Source of the DNA: Palsa-295 sp963781105
GTDB taxonomy: Bacteria; Acidobacteriota; Terriglobia; Acidiferrales; UBA7541
Reading direction: 5' to 3'
DNA length: 64,000 nucleotides
Assembly: GCA_963781105.1 (NCBI GenBank)
Contig: CAWAED010000020.1
Span: 62,001 to 126,000, forward strand
Of this stretch, positions 24,400-33,179 are shown one piece after another. A program made the position numbers and the translations under genes. The stretch's first letter is position 1; every line of letters starts with the position of its first letter. Below the pieces are notes generated by a model that worked only from the letters and a program-made list of their open reading frames with translations, searched no databases and was not told where the DNA came from.

Positions 24400-25631
24400 C
24401 GCAGCATGATCCCCACAATGGAAGCCGACATCAAATTCGCCATCGTTCCCGCCGCCATCGCGCGAATCCCCAACCGCGCGAGGTCGGCTTTCTTATTCGG
24501 CGCCAGCGCTCCAATGCCGCCAATCTGAATTCCAATCGAGCTGAAATTAGCGAAACCGCACAATGCAAACGTCGCGATCGTAAACGACCGCGGGTCCAGC
24601 GCATCCTTCATCGGCCCCAAGCGCTGGAACGCAACCAACTCATTTGTCACCATGCGCAAGCCCAAAAGATTTCCGATGGTGTGGCAATCGTGCCAGGGAA
24701 TGCCGATCACCCACGCGATCGGCGAAAAAAGCCACCCGAAAATCTGCTCGACGCTCGAAGGAAACCAGCCGATGCCCAAGTGCGCCAATCCGTTGTGAAC
24801 CAGACCGAACACGCCATCAACAAGGTAGATCAGCGCGATAAAGGTGATCAGCATCGCACCCACGTTCACCGCCAGATTCAAACCATCAATCGTGCCGCGC
24901 GAAATCGCGCCCAGCGCATTCGTATCGCGTTCGAGCGGAGCCATCTCGACCCTGCCCGAAGTCACCGGCACTTCCGTTTCCGGCACCAGCATCTTCGAGA
25001 GCAAAATTGTTCCGGGCGCGGTCATGATCACCGCCGCCAGCAAATGTTTGGCTTCGATGCCATAGGCGATGTACGCCGCCATGATTCCGCCGGAGACGTG
25101 CGCCATGCCGCTGGTCATGATCGTCATCAATTCGGACTGCGTCACTTCCGGCAGAAACGGCCGGATGGTCAGGGGTGCCTCGGTCTGGCCCATGAAAATG
25201 CTGGCGGCGACGTTCAACGACTCCGCGCCGCTCGCGCCCATCAACCCCGTCATCACTTTCGCGGCTTGCTTGATGATGAATTGCATCACGCCCAGGTAAT
25301 AGAGCAGCGCAAAAACAGCGGCGATAAAAATAATCGTCGGCAGAACCTGGAACGCCAAGTAGAAACCCATCGGCGAACCTTTTTTGCCCAGGTCGCCAAA
25401 CACAAACTCCGAACCCTTAAATGCGAAATCCAGAACCCAATTCACTCCCGCGCCGGCTTTCTGAAAAATCAGTCGTCCGAATTCCCAACGCATCACCAAG
25501 AACGCGAAAACGATCTGCAGCCCCAGCCCCCACGCCACCGTCTTCCCGCGAATCGCCCGGCGATTCGTCGAAAAAAGATACGCAAGCGCCATCATCGTCA
25601 TCATTCCCAGGACGCCTACCAGGCGATGCAT
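24396..25631 (-). CDS. Concentrative nucleoside transporter (CNT/NupC family)
   Basis: This ion-coupled nucleoside importer of 411 residues has about ten membrane segments. The family signatures are GASGAESLNVAASIFMGQTEAPLTIRPF (in parts: GASGAESLNVAASIF, GQTEAPL) and the C-terminal ATFALCGFANFSSIGIQIGGIGAL (in parts: FALCGFANFSSIG). It is placed between a pyrimidine phosphorylase gene and punA, so imported nucleosides feed directly into phosphorolysis. The ATG start lies 32 bases after the phosphorylase stop. Confidence 0.94.
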   Translation of the reverse strand: MHRLVGVLGMMTMMALAYLFSTNRRAIRGKTVAWGLGLQIVFAFLVMRWEFGRLIFQKAGAGVNWVLDFAFKGSEFVFGDLGKKGSPMGFYLAFQVLPTIIFIAAVFALLYYLGVMQFIIKQAAKVMTGLMGASGAESLNVAASIFMGQTEAPLTIRPFLPEVTQSELMTIMTSGMAHVSGGIMAAYIAYGIEAKHLLAAVIMTAPGTILLSKMLVPETEVPVTSGRVEMAPLERDTNALGAISRGTIDGLNLAVNVGAMLITFIALIYLVDGVFGLVHNGLAHLGIGWFPSSVEQIFGWLFSPIAWVIGIPWHDCHTIGNLLGLRMVTNELVAFQRLGPMKDALDPRSFTIATFALCGFANFSSIGIQIGGIGALAPNKKADLARLGIRAMAAGTMANLMSASIVGIMLR

Positions 25632-25663
25632 GCGAAGGAGCCTCCTTTAACGACACCCCAGGT

Positions 25664-26983
25664 CTAAGCCATCTCTCCCGCACCGATAATCTTGCGCACC
25701 AGCGGCGCAGCGGGCGGCGCGTGGTCTCCAATCTCAAAGCTTTCCGAAAGCAATCTCATCGCGTGAACCAGCCGCGAATCCAGGTTGTAATGCACGGTGC
25801 AAAGATTCTCGCCGGCCTTTACCGCGTCCCCGATTTTCCTTTCGAGCAATAGTCCCACGCTCGGGTCCACCGCATCTTCTTTTTTCTCTCGGCCCCCGCC
25901 GAGCAACATGCTCGCGACGCCTACCTGCTCGCAGTGAATCGCCGTAACGTATCCTGCGCGCGGCGAGTCCACTCGCGCCGTGTGCCGCGCACGCGGCAGC
26001 CGGTCCGGATCATCCACAATCCGCACATCGCCACCCTGCAGGCGAATGACTTCGCGGAATGTATCACGCGCGCGCCCCGAAGCAATCATTTCCGCCGCCA
26101 GCGCGCGCCCTCCGGCGACGGATTTTACGCTCCCACCCAACAAAAACATCCACGCCGAAAGCTCTAGGCACAATTCCCGCAAGTCCTCGGGACCTTTACC
26201 ATCCAAAATTTCGACGCATTCTTCCACTTCCAGCGCGTTTCCCACTTTGCGCCCGAGCGGCTGCTCCATATCGGTGATCAGCGCGACGACTTTCTTGCCC
26301 ATACGCGTGCCGGTTTCCACCATCAATTCGGCAAGATGTTCGGCATCTTCCTGCCTCTTCATGAACGCGCCGTCGCCGGTCTTCACGTCCAGCACCAGTG
26401 CATCAATTCCCTCGGCCATTTTCTTGCTCATGATGGAACCGGTAATCAGGTAGGGGCTTTCGACCGTCGCCGTCACGTCGCGCAATGCATAGAGCTTCTT
26501 ATCGGCCGGCGCGATCTCCGGCGTCTGCCCGATCAGCGCGCAGCGGCACGTTTCCAACACGCGGCGAAACTCATCGAGCCGCAGATTCACGTTGAAGCCT
26601 GGAATGGATTCCAGTTTATCGAGCGTCCCGCCGGTGTGCCCCAACCCCCGCCCGCTGATCATCGGCACGTAGAGTCCCGCAGCCGCGACGATCGGCGCAA
26701 TCACCAGCGAAGTTTTATCGCCGACGCCGCCCGTCGAATGTTTATCCACTTTCGCAGCGGGCAATGCGGACCAATCGAGCACCGAGCCCGAATGCAGCAT
26801 CGCTTCGGTCAGCGCCGCAAGTTCGGCGCGCGTCATGCCGCGCCACACCACGGCCATCAGAAATGCCGCGATTTGGTAGTCCGGAATGCGGTCGTGCGTG
26901 GTGCCGGAAATGAGGAATTCGATTTCTTCGCGGGAAAGCTCCGCGGCATCGCGTTTCTTGCGAATAATGTCAACGGCACGCAT
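25664..26983 (-). CDS. Thymidine/pyrimidine-nucleoside phosphorylase
   Basis: This converts thymidine or uridine plus phosphate to the base and a sugar phosphate. The signature SGRGLGHTGGTLDKLE is present, as are KHSTGGVGDKTSL (phosphate and sugar binding) and the N-terminal helical domain beginning MRAVDIIRKKRD. The length of 439 residues is normal for DeoA or Pdp; which of the two cannot be decided, so no symbol is given. It is the first gene of the salvage operon that also holds the transporter, punA, cdd and the amidohydrolase. Confidence 0.94.
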   Translation of the reverse strand: MRAVDIIRKKRDAAELSREEIEFLISGTTHDRIPDYQIAAFLMAVVWRGMTRAELAALTEAMLHSGSVLDWSALPAAKVDKHSTGGVGDKTSLVIAPIVAAAGLYVPMISGRGLGHTGGTLDKLESIPGFNVNLRLDEFRRVLETCRCALIGQTPEIAPADKKLYALRDVTATVESPYLITGSIMSKKMAEGIDALVLDVKTGDGAFMKRQEDAEHLAELMVETGTRMGKKVVALITDMEQPLGRKVGNALEVEECVEILDGKGPEDLRELCLELSAWMFLLGGSVKSVAGGRALAAEMIASGRARDTFREVIRLQGGDVRIVDDPDRLPRARHTARVDSPRAGYVTAIHCEQVGVASMLLGGGREKKEDAVDPSVGLLLERKIGDAVKAGENLCTVHYNLDSRLVHAMRLLSESFEIGDHAPPAAPLVRKIIGAGEMA

Positions 26984-27300
26984 CTAAAAGGATGCGCCAA
27001 GCTAGCATCGCGCTAAGCAGTCGTCAATCATTCTGCGCCAAGCAAGTTAGAAAGTTTTCATCGAGCGGACGATGCAGCGAGTAGACGGACGAACGAACCA
27101 AGCCCCAGTTTCAAAAGGGCGCGATTCGTGTCGAGGGCGGCGGCGTGCCGCCGCTTTTGCGGTGTAATCAGCACCACAAGATCGAGCCAGGCGAGGAGTG
27201 CCTCGCCTAGAGCGTTTTTTCGCCGGCGTCGAAGTTGCGCAAATGCGGCGGCACGCCGCAGCGCTCCATACGCGCAACGAGTAGCGGCGAATTCCAGCCC
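26984..27300. other. Gene-free stretch with three strong hairpins
   Basis: No coding frame is supported here. It holds the operon promoter near 27000 and three palindromes: 27137-27154 (8-base arms GCGGCGGC, 2-base loop, then TTTT), 27189-27208 (8-base arms AGGCGAGG, 4-base loop, then a T-run at 27215-27220) and 27244-27260 (7-base arms TGCGGCG, 3-base loop). The first two could terminate plus-strand transcripts, but no plus-strand gene lies upstream, so they are more likely repeat elements. Confidence 0.65.
26999..27027 (-). promoter_or_regulatory. Possible sigma70 promoter of the nucleoside-salvage operon
   Basis: On the minus strand TTGACG (complement at 27022-27027) and TAGCTT (complement at 26999-27004) are 17 bases apart. 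Transcription would start around 26992, leaving only about ten bases of leader. Confidence 0.45.
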
Positions 27301-28095
27301 CTAAATCTTCCCAGCGTTCGCCGCAACTTCCGCCATCATCACTTGCATCTCGCCATGAATAAGCCCGTTGCTGACCAACAAATCCGGCTCGCCAGGACGA
27401 TACGCCCCGCCGCGCAAATCGGTCACCTTGCCACCGGCCTCGGTAATCATTAAGATCCCCGCCGCCGTGTCCCAAGAGTGCAAGCCAAATTCCCAAAACG
27501 CATCGAACCTGCCGCACGCCACCGAACACAAATCCAAGGCCGCCGAGCCATCGCGCCGCACGCCATGCGAACGCAAAGTAAGTTGCCAATAATAGTGGAT
27601 GTTCAAATTAGCAGCCCGATTGTGCGTCGGGAAACCAGTGGAAACCAACGAGGTAGCCAGCTTCTCCATCTTCGAAACCCGAATCGGCTTCTCATTCAGA
27701 AAAGCCCCCGCGCCGCGCGCCGCGGAAAAAAGTTCATCGCTGACGGGATTGAAAACCGCTCCCACCAGCGGCTGGCCATCCTCCAGTAGCGCAATCGAAA
27801 CAGCGAAACACGGATAACCATGCGCAAAATTCGTAGTGCCATCCAAAGGATCCACGTGCCATTCGTAACGCGAAGCGCCAGCCGCGCCGCCCGAGCCTTC
27901 TTCTGCCACAATCCGATGACCCGGAAATTCGCGCCGCAAACGTCCCACCACAATCGCTTCGGAGCGCTTGTCCGTCTCCGTCACCAGGTCCACTTCGCCC
28001 TTATACGAAATTTTCTGCGGTCGGCTGTGCTCGACAAGCAGCACCGCCCCCGCCTCGCGCGCTGCGTCCAGCGCCACTTCGAGAAATTTGTTCAT
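27301..28095 (-). CDS. suhB: Inositol monophosphatase family protein
   Basis: This Mg-dependent phosphatase of 264 residues has the two family motifs: WHVDPLDGTTNFAHG at about residue 85 and WDTAAGILMITEAGGKVTDLRG near 215. The metal-binding EEGSGG segment lies near 66. Members hydrolyse inositol phosphate or related sugar phosphates, and SuhB in E. coli also acts on rRNA antitermination; which role applies here is not evident. The ATG lies four bases after the VWFA gene stop, so the genes are probably cotranscribed. Confidence 0.9.
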   Translation of the reverse strand: MNKFLEVALDAAREAGAVLLVEHSRPQKISYKGEVDLVTETDKRSEAIVVGRLRREFPGHRIVAEEGSGGAAGASRYEWHVDPLDGTTNFAHGYPCFAVSIALLEDGQPLVGAVFNPVSDELFSAARGAGAFLNEKPIRVSKMEKLATSLVSTGFPTHNRAANLNIHYYWQLTLRSHGVRRDGSAALDLCSVACGRFDAFWEFGLHSWDTAAGILMITEAGGKVTDLRGGAYRPGEPDLLVSNGLIHGEMQVMMAEVAANAGKI

Positions 28096-28099
28096 GCGT

Positions 28100-29047
28100 T
28101 TATCGCGCCACTCCGGCGGTCATATATTCCGTGCGAGATCGCACATTGTCTCCCGTGTTTACTTTCACCGCTACATGCCGCGAACTCCCCGGCGGCGGCG
28201 TGGGATTGGGATAGTAGCTCAGCAAGTACTGCGTGCGCAGTTCCTTGTTGATGCGATCGAAGATCCCATTCAGTTCGGTAAGGTCCGTAGGATAGTACAT
28301 CGCGCCACCGGTGCTGTCCGTGATCGTCTCGATGGCGTGTTCGCCCGCCGTATTCCAGCCGCCATCCGATTTCATCGGCCGCACCACCACCGTGTAAAGC
28401 AGCGTGTCCGAAGCGATCGCTGCTCGCCGCGCATCCTCAAATTTCGAAACGCTGGTGGTTTCGCCCGCATCCGTGATGATCACGACCGCCCGACGTCGGT
28501 CCGCGCCCTGCCGTCGCACCGACTGCGAGCCCAGCACCACCGCGTCGTAAAGCGAAGTGCCCATGTCTGCGCCCAGATCCACGCGACGCACTGCGGCCTC
28601 CAGCACTCTCGTATCGTCCGAAAAATTGCTGAGTTGGATCACGTCGCTGGTAAAAGAAAACACCGCCAGACGGTCGCCGGGCCGCACCACCTCGTCCACA
28701 AAATGTGCGGCGGCATCGCGTTCGATTTTCAATTCAATCGCCGCCGAGCCGCTGGTATCCACCATCAACGCCAGATCGATCGGGCGATTCGTTTGCGGCT
28801 CGAAGCGCACAATTTTCTGCTCGACTCCCTCTTCGAGAACCTGAAACGCGCTCTGCGCCAAGCCGATCACCGGCTCGCCCTTTGCGTCCGTAACGCTGGC
28901 CAGAATGCTCACCAGGTCCGTCTGGACGCGGATTGTCCCTTTTTGCTTTTGCTTGTCCTGCTGCGGCCGGTGGTCCGCCCAGGTGTCGGCGAACCCGGCC
29001 ATGCCTGCCAACATGACGGCGCAAAGCGTAAAGATGGCTTGTTTCAT
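28100..29047 (-). CDS. Secreted VWFA-domain protein (acidobacterial VWFA type)
   Basis: The 315-residue protein has a signal peptide (AIFTLCAVMLAGMAGFADT) and a von Willebrand A fold at about residues 85-270. The MIDAS start MVDTSGSA, the later GADMGTSLYDAV loop and VVIITDAGE are all visible, so metal-dependent ligand binding is plausible. An N-terminal strand region (VQTDLVSILASVTDAKGEPV) is the part characteristic of the acidobacterial VWFA-related family. The ligand is unknown. It lies directly between the MoaD-MoaE fusion gene (no gap) and suhB. Confidence 0.86.
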   Translation of the reverse strand: MKQAIFTLCAVMLAGMAGFADTWADHRPQQDKQKQKGTIRVQTDLVSILASVTDAKGEPVIGLAQSAFQVLEEGVEQKIVRFEPQTNRPIDLALMVDTSGSAAIELKIERDAAAHFVDEVVRPGDRLAVFSFTSDVIQLSNFSDDTRVLEAAVRRVDLGADMGTSLYDAVVLGSQSVRRQGADRRRAVVIITDAGETTSVSKFEDARRAAIASDTLLYTVVVRPMKSDGGWNTAGEHAIETITDSTGGAMYYPTDLTELNGIFDRINKELRTQYLLSYYPNPTPPPGSSRHVAVKVNTGDNVRSRTEYMTAGVAR

Positions 29048-29776
29048 CTAGGACGTAGATTCATCCAAGCCGGAAATGGCTTTCTGGGGCAACGATTCAC
29101 CTTCGGCCCACACGGCGCCGCCGACGAAGAATTCCTTCTTCCAGATGGGCACGGTGCGCTTCAGAGTGTCTATGGCGTAGCGGCAAGCGTCAAACGCAGC
29201 CGCCCGATGCGCCGAACTAACCGCGATCAGAATGCTTGTCTCGCCGATTTCCAGCCTGCCCAGCCGGTGCACGATGGCGACGCGGTGGACTGAAAATTTC
29301 TCGCGAATTTCCGCTCCGATCGCGCGCATTTTCGCGTATGCCATCGGCTCGTAGGCTTCGTATTCCAAATAAAGCGTCTGTCGGCCCTTGAAGTTGTTGC
29401 GGACGAACCCATCGAAGACGACCACGGCGCCGTCTTCCGGCGCTTTCAAGCTTTCGACCAGTTCGCGCGGCTGAATCGCTTCGCGTACCAGCAAAAAAAT
29501 ATCCTCGGCCACTGCTGCCTGCTGGCCCCCGCTCACCGGAGGCAAAAATGCGACTTCGTCCCCAGCCGCGAGCGGTGCGCGCCATTCCGCATATTCCTGG
29601 TTCAGCGACGCCGCCACCGAGGGCCGAAACTCGGCGAGCTTCGGAAAGCGTCGCCCGTACCGCTCAAAGAGGTCTTCCACGCGGGCGCCCTCGGAAAGCT
29701 CGGCGTCCTCCTGCGCAAGCCCCACGATTTCTTTCAGTTGGCCAAAGAAAAGCACGCGCACACGCATATTCTTCAT
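29048..29776 (-). CDS. MoaD-MoaE fusion, molybdopterin synthase
   Basis: Molybdopterin synthase adds the two dithiolene sulfurs to precursor Z. The first 84 residues are MoaD-like (ubiquitin fold, ending LPPVSGG), and the rest is MoaE, with VFDGFVRNNFKGR, HRLGRLEIGE, SAHRAAAFDACRYAIDTLK and the catalytic PIWKKEFF. In separate MoaD the Gly-Gly is the free C-terminus that carries the thiocarboxylate; here it is internal (followed by QQAAVAED), so cleavage or another mode of sulfur transfer is needed. ATG 29776 (ATG 29767 also possible) gives 242 residues. No other moa gene is in the window. Confidence 0.9.
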   Translation of the reverse strand: MKNMRVRVLFFGQLKEIVGLAQEDAELSEGARVEDLFERYGRRFPKLAEFRPSVAASLNQEYAEWRAPLAAGDEVAFLPPVSGGQQAAVAEDIFLLVREAIQPRELVESLKAPEDGAVVVFDGFVRNNFKGRQTLYLEYEAYEPMAYAKMRAIGAEIREKFSVHRVAIVHRLGRLEIGETSILIAVSSAHRAAAFDACRYAIDTLKRTVPIWKKEFFVGGAVWAEGESLPQKAISGLDESTS

Positions 29777-29833
29777 TCTACCGCGCCGGCACACACAAAC
29801 GCGAAACTCGTTCCGAGGCCAATATCCATGCGA

Positions 29834-32014
29834 TTACTTCGAATCGGCGAGCTTCGTAATTTCATCGAGCCGCGCGGAAGCGCGCAGCAAAGCCGCCGCG
29901 AGCGAAGCCCCTTCTTGCTGGAATACGACCGCGTCATCGCGGTCCAGTGCTTCATTCACGCCAGGCAACACCTCCGCCGCGTATCCCGCGTAACTTCCCG
30001 GCGCGTAGATCGTGTGTTTGTACCACGGGCGGCCGACCAGACCCTCCGGCGCGAGCAGCGCCTGCTCTACCGACGCCAGCTCATGATTGATCTGGTTCTG
30101 CTTCGCGGCGTCGAACGAAGCAATGTCCATGTGTTGCAAGGCGTGCGATGCGCGCGTCGCGGAAGCCGTCAAACGTGCAGACGCGTCCGAAATGCTTTGC
30201 AGCGACGCGCTTTGCATTCCCAGCTGGCTGGCACGCGAAACCAGGTCGTTCGTGACGCGTGAAATCGTCGCGGCATACGCCGCATAGTCAAACGGCAGCA
30301 CATCCGCTTCGTCCAGCCGCAATGCCATGGTGCCCAGCACCTTTGCCAAAGTCGCGTGATACTGAAACGTCGGGTCGCCGAACGATTTCATCCAGAAGAA
30401 ATCATCGTAGAGCGAGTGGTACACGCCGTAGTCGCCCACAAATCCCGTATCAAGCGAAGGAATTCCGGCGAAATCGAGAAACGGGCAGAAATCCGAACCC
30501 GCGCCCAGGGCATCCACCGGAGCTTGCCCTGGATTTTCCAACGTCGCCTGCGTGCGCGCGATGCCACTTAGTTGCTTCTCTCCGCGCTTGGCGTGTTCGA
30601 GCCATGCTTCGTACACGCTCCCTGTGCCATTTGGTCCCTGCACCGAGCGCGCGGCGTCGCGGATCACATCGTCGAGAGACGGCGTCGCGGACGCCGTGAA
30701 ATTCGGCCCAGCGACTCCCACATCGGTATTGATATACACGACCGCCTTCGCCTGGAGCTCCGCGCGATTCGCCTCCACCCATTCCGTCGAACCGATCAGT
30801 CCCGGCTCTTCGCCGTCCCATTCGCACATCACGATCGTGCGACGCGGCTTCCAGCCATTGCGCACCAGTTCACCCAGCGCCCGCGCTGTTTCGAGCATCG
30901 TCGCGGTCCCGCTGCCTGGGTCAACCGCGCCATACACCCACGCGTCATGATGATTGCCGAGCACGACCCATTCGCCATCGTCCGTTCCGCGCAGCTTCGC
31001 AATAACGTCGTAAATGGGCCGCTGCTGATAATCCATCACCAGCTTCATATGCGCCACTGCGCCGCCCGGCCCAACGTGATACGTGAACGGCAGCGCTCCC
31101 TGCCAGCCCCGCGCTACGTGCGGGCCGTCGAGACTGCCGAGAATCACCGCCGCATCCTGCGCATTGATCGGCATCGTAGGAATGTGCGGCAAACTTTTCG
31201 CATCAGCCGGGGCCAGCCGTTTCGCATCCGGCGTTGCCGCCACTCCCGGCGTCAACGGATCGCCCGGATAAATTTCCGTGTATTGCACCGAACCGCGCTG
31301 GATGCCGCTCATCGGCCGCCACGGGCCGCGCGGAAACACATCTCCCTGAAAATATCCGTCATCCTGCGGATCGGAATAAAGGATCAACCCAACAGCCTTG
31401 TGCTCTTCCGCGAGTTTCGTCTTGATTCCGCGATAGCAGCGGCCATAGCGCGCGATCGCAATTTTGCCCTCGACGCTGATGCCCATCGCTTCCAGCGTTT
31501 GATAGTCCTCCTGCGTCCCGTAATTCACATAGATCACAGGTGCAGTCGCGTCAGCCGATGGCGCGTAGGCGTTGTACGCCATCACCGCATTCTTGTTGTA
31601 GGTGTCCTGATCAATCGGATAGGGCTGCTCGGGCGTTGCCAACGCAACTGGCTTCGGCGCTGTGAGCTCCAGTTTCACTTCACGCGCCTGCGGAAGCCAT
31701 GCGCTGTAGCTCACGATGTCCGCATCGAAGCCGTAGCTGCGGTACTGATCGCGCAGCCATTCGGCCAGACGCTGGCTCGCTTCCGTACCGGCCAAGTGCG
31801 GCTCGCTGGTAATGTGGCGCAAGTTGCTTTCGGCATGCGCCGCATCCGGAATCGCGCGCAGCTTTTGCTCGCGCTCCTGCTCCGCTTGCACGTGCGCGGC
31901 TGCAAAGCCGGTAATCCCGTGATTTTCTTGCGCGCCAACCGAAATGGCCGACGCAAAAAGCAATCCGATCGCCACCACCAGCGCCGCGCCGGTCCGACCC
32001 ATCGCATAAGTCAT
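29834..32014 (-). CDS. Secreted M28-family (glutamate carboxypeptidase II-like) metallopeptidase
   Basis: The protein of 726 residues has a signal peptide (ALVVAIGLLFASAISVGAQ), a protease-associated domain (around residues 120-290), and an M28 catalytic domain with the zinc-binding NHHDAWVYGAVDPGSGT near 353, the CEWDGEEPG pair near 396 and a SLDTGFVGDYGVYHS region. The C-terminal helical part is like the transferrin-receptor dimerisation domain, so the order matches human PSMA/GCPII. It probably trims peptides in the periplasm or outside. ATG 32014 follows GAGGTGAGA directly. Confidence 0.92.
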   Translation of the reverse strand: MTYAMGRTGAALVVAIGLLFASAISVGAQENHGITGFAAAHVQAEQEREQKLRAIPDAAHAESNLRHITSEPHLAGTEASQRLAEWLRDQYRSYGFDADIVSYSAWLPQAREVKLELTAPKPVALATPEQPYPIDQDTYNKNAVMAYNAYAPSADATAPVIYVNYGTQEDYQTLEAMGISVEGKIAIARYGRCYRGIKTKLAEEHKAVGLILYSDPQDDGYFQGDVFPRGPWRPMSGIQRGSVQYTEIYPGDPLTPGVAATPDAKRLAPADAKSLPHIPTMPINAQDAAVILGSLDGPHVARGWQGALPFTYHVGPGGAVAHMKLVMDYQQRPIYDVIAKLRGTDDGEWVVLGNHHDAWVYGAVDPGSGTATMLETARALGELVRNGWKPRRTIVMCEWDGEEPGLIGSTEWVEANRAELQAKAVVYINTDVGVAGPNFTASATPSLDDVIRDAARSVQGPNGTGSVYEAWLEHAKRGEKQLSGIARTQATLENPGQAPVDALGAGSDFCPFLDFAGIPSLDTGFVGDYGVYHSLYDDFFWMKSFGDPTFQYHATLAKVLGTMALRLDEADVLPFDYAAYAATISRVTNDLVSRASQLGMQSASLQSISDASARLTASATRASHALQHMDIASFDAAKQNQINHELASVEQALLAPEGLVGRPWYKHTIYAPGSYAGYAAEVLPGVNEALDRDDAVVFQQEGASLAAALLRASARLDEITKLADSK

Positions 32015-32173
32015 TCTCACCTCGCTGCGAAACTGCAAATTCTATAACAGCGCAGCGTCCGCTGCATCTCGGGGGAGGGCTCGCGATGTGGCGACGGACC
32101 TTGACGTGCTCTATCTTGCACCGTACGGTAGTTGGGCATGCAGCCCGATGTATCCGGCTCACGAGGGTATTTG

Positions 32174-33076
32174 ATGAAAGTGCTGATTTCGGGAGGCTCG
32201 GGTCTGGTCGGATCAGCGCTCACCAAGTCGCTACGCGCCGATGGCCACTCCGTTTTTCATTTCGTGCGTCCAGGCCGTACACCAGCTCCCGGTGACGTGC
32301 GTTGGGACCCTTCCCGAGCCACCGTGGACGTCCCGGCCCTCGAAGGTTACGACGCCATCGTGCATTTGAGCGGCGCGAGCATTGCGGGTGGACGCTGGAC
32401 AGACAACCGCAAAAAAGAGCTTCGCAGCAGTCGCGTGGATTCCACTCGTGTTCTGGTGGATTCGCTCGAGCGCTTGAAACAGCCGCCGCGCGTTTTTGTT
32501 TGTGCTTCGGCGATCGGCTATTACGGCAATCGCGGCGATGAATTGCTCACAGAATCGAGCGGCTACGGCAACGATTTCCTGGCGATCCTCTGCCGCGCAT
32601 GGGAAAGCGAAGCCGCACGAGCTGCCGCACGCGGCGTTCGCACGGTGATGGCTCGCTTTGGCGTGATACTGGCAACGCAAGGCGGCGCGCTGCCGCGCAT
32701 GTTGACGCCGTTCAGACTCGGAGTTGGGGGTCGGCTGGGCAGCGGGAAACAGTGGATGTCCTGGATCGCGCTGGAAGATGTGGTGCAGATCCTGCGCACA
32801 GCAATCGCCGATGAAAAAATGCAAGGCCCGGTGAATGTCGTCGCGCCCCAGCCCGTGCAAAACACAGAATTCACGCGAGTGCTAGCCGACGTGCTTCATC
32901 GCCCCGCGATTTTCCCAGCGCCGACAATCGCGCTGCGTCTAGCCCTAGGCCAAATGGCCGACGGGCTGCTGCTATCAAGCCAGCGCGTCCAACCCGAAAA
33001 GCTAGTCGCCAGCGGCTACAAATTTCGTCACGAATCGCTGCAACCCGCGCTGCAAGCAATTCTGGCGAATCCGTAG
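32174..33076 (+). CDS. TIGR01777-type epimerase (SDR family), second copy
   Basis: This NAD(P)-binding SDR-like protein of 300 residues starts MKVLISGGSGLVGSALTKSL with GAGGG upstream. It has HLSGASIAGGRWT, FVCASAIGYYGNRGDE with the SDR-type YxxxN arrangement, and the C-terminal DUF1731-like tail (ALQAILANP). This copy keeps the fuller YfcH-like signature, whereas the copy at 2640-3629 is more diverged. The function of the family is not settled. It is the first plus-strand gene after a long minus-strand stretch. Confidence 0.9.
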   Translation: MKVLISGGSGLVGSALTKSLRADGHSVFHFVRPGRTPAPGDVRWDPSRATVDVPALEGYDAIVHLSGASIAGGRWTDNRKKELRSSRVDSTRVLVDSLERLKQPPRVFVCASAIGYYGNRGDELLTESSGYGNDFLAILCRAWESEAARAAARGVRTVMARFGVILATQGGALPRMLTPFRLGVGGRLGSGKQWMSWIALEDVVQILRTAIADEKMQGPVNVVAPQPVQNTEFTRVLADVLHRPAIFPAPTIALRLALGQMADGLLLSSQRVQPEKLVASGYKFRHESLQPALQAILANP

Positions 33077-33179
33077 CGCACCGCGTCGGCAGCCGCGTGT
33101 CGTCGTCCAAGCACGCCGCACGATTCCCCGCGCCGAAATTCGTGCCATGGGCATCGCGCGCTGCTACCTACCGGCAGCT

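Noticed and set aside
27137..27220. Hairpins with T-runs as plus-strand terminators
   Set aside because: No plus-strand gene ends upstream; the structures are better read as repeats.
26984..27300. A structured regulatory RNA such as a purine riboswitch before the salvage operon
   Set aside because: The hairpins do not form a junction of any known riboswitch, and the likely leader is only about ten bases.
27968..29293. A 441-residue open frame on the plus strand
   Set aside because: It runs antisense through suhB, the VWFA gene and moaDE, so it cannot be a real gene in this place.
29048..29776. Frameshift or assembly error joining separate moaD and moaE
   Set aside because: The frame is continuous with sensible linker residues, and such fusions occur in other bacteria.
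30572..32047. A 491-residue open frame on the plus strand opposite the M28 peptidase
   Set aside because: Antisense shadow; no domain and biased Arg/His composition.
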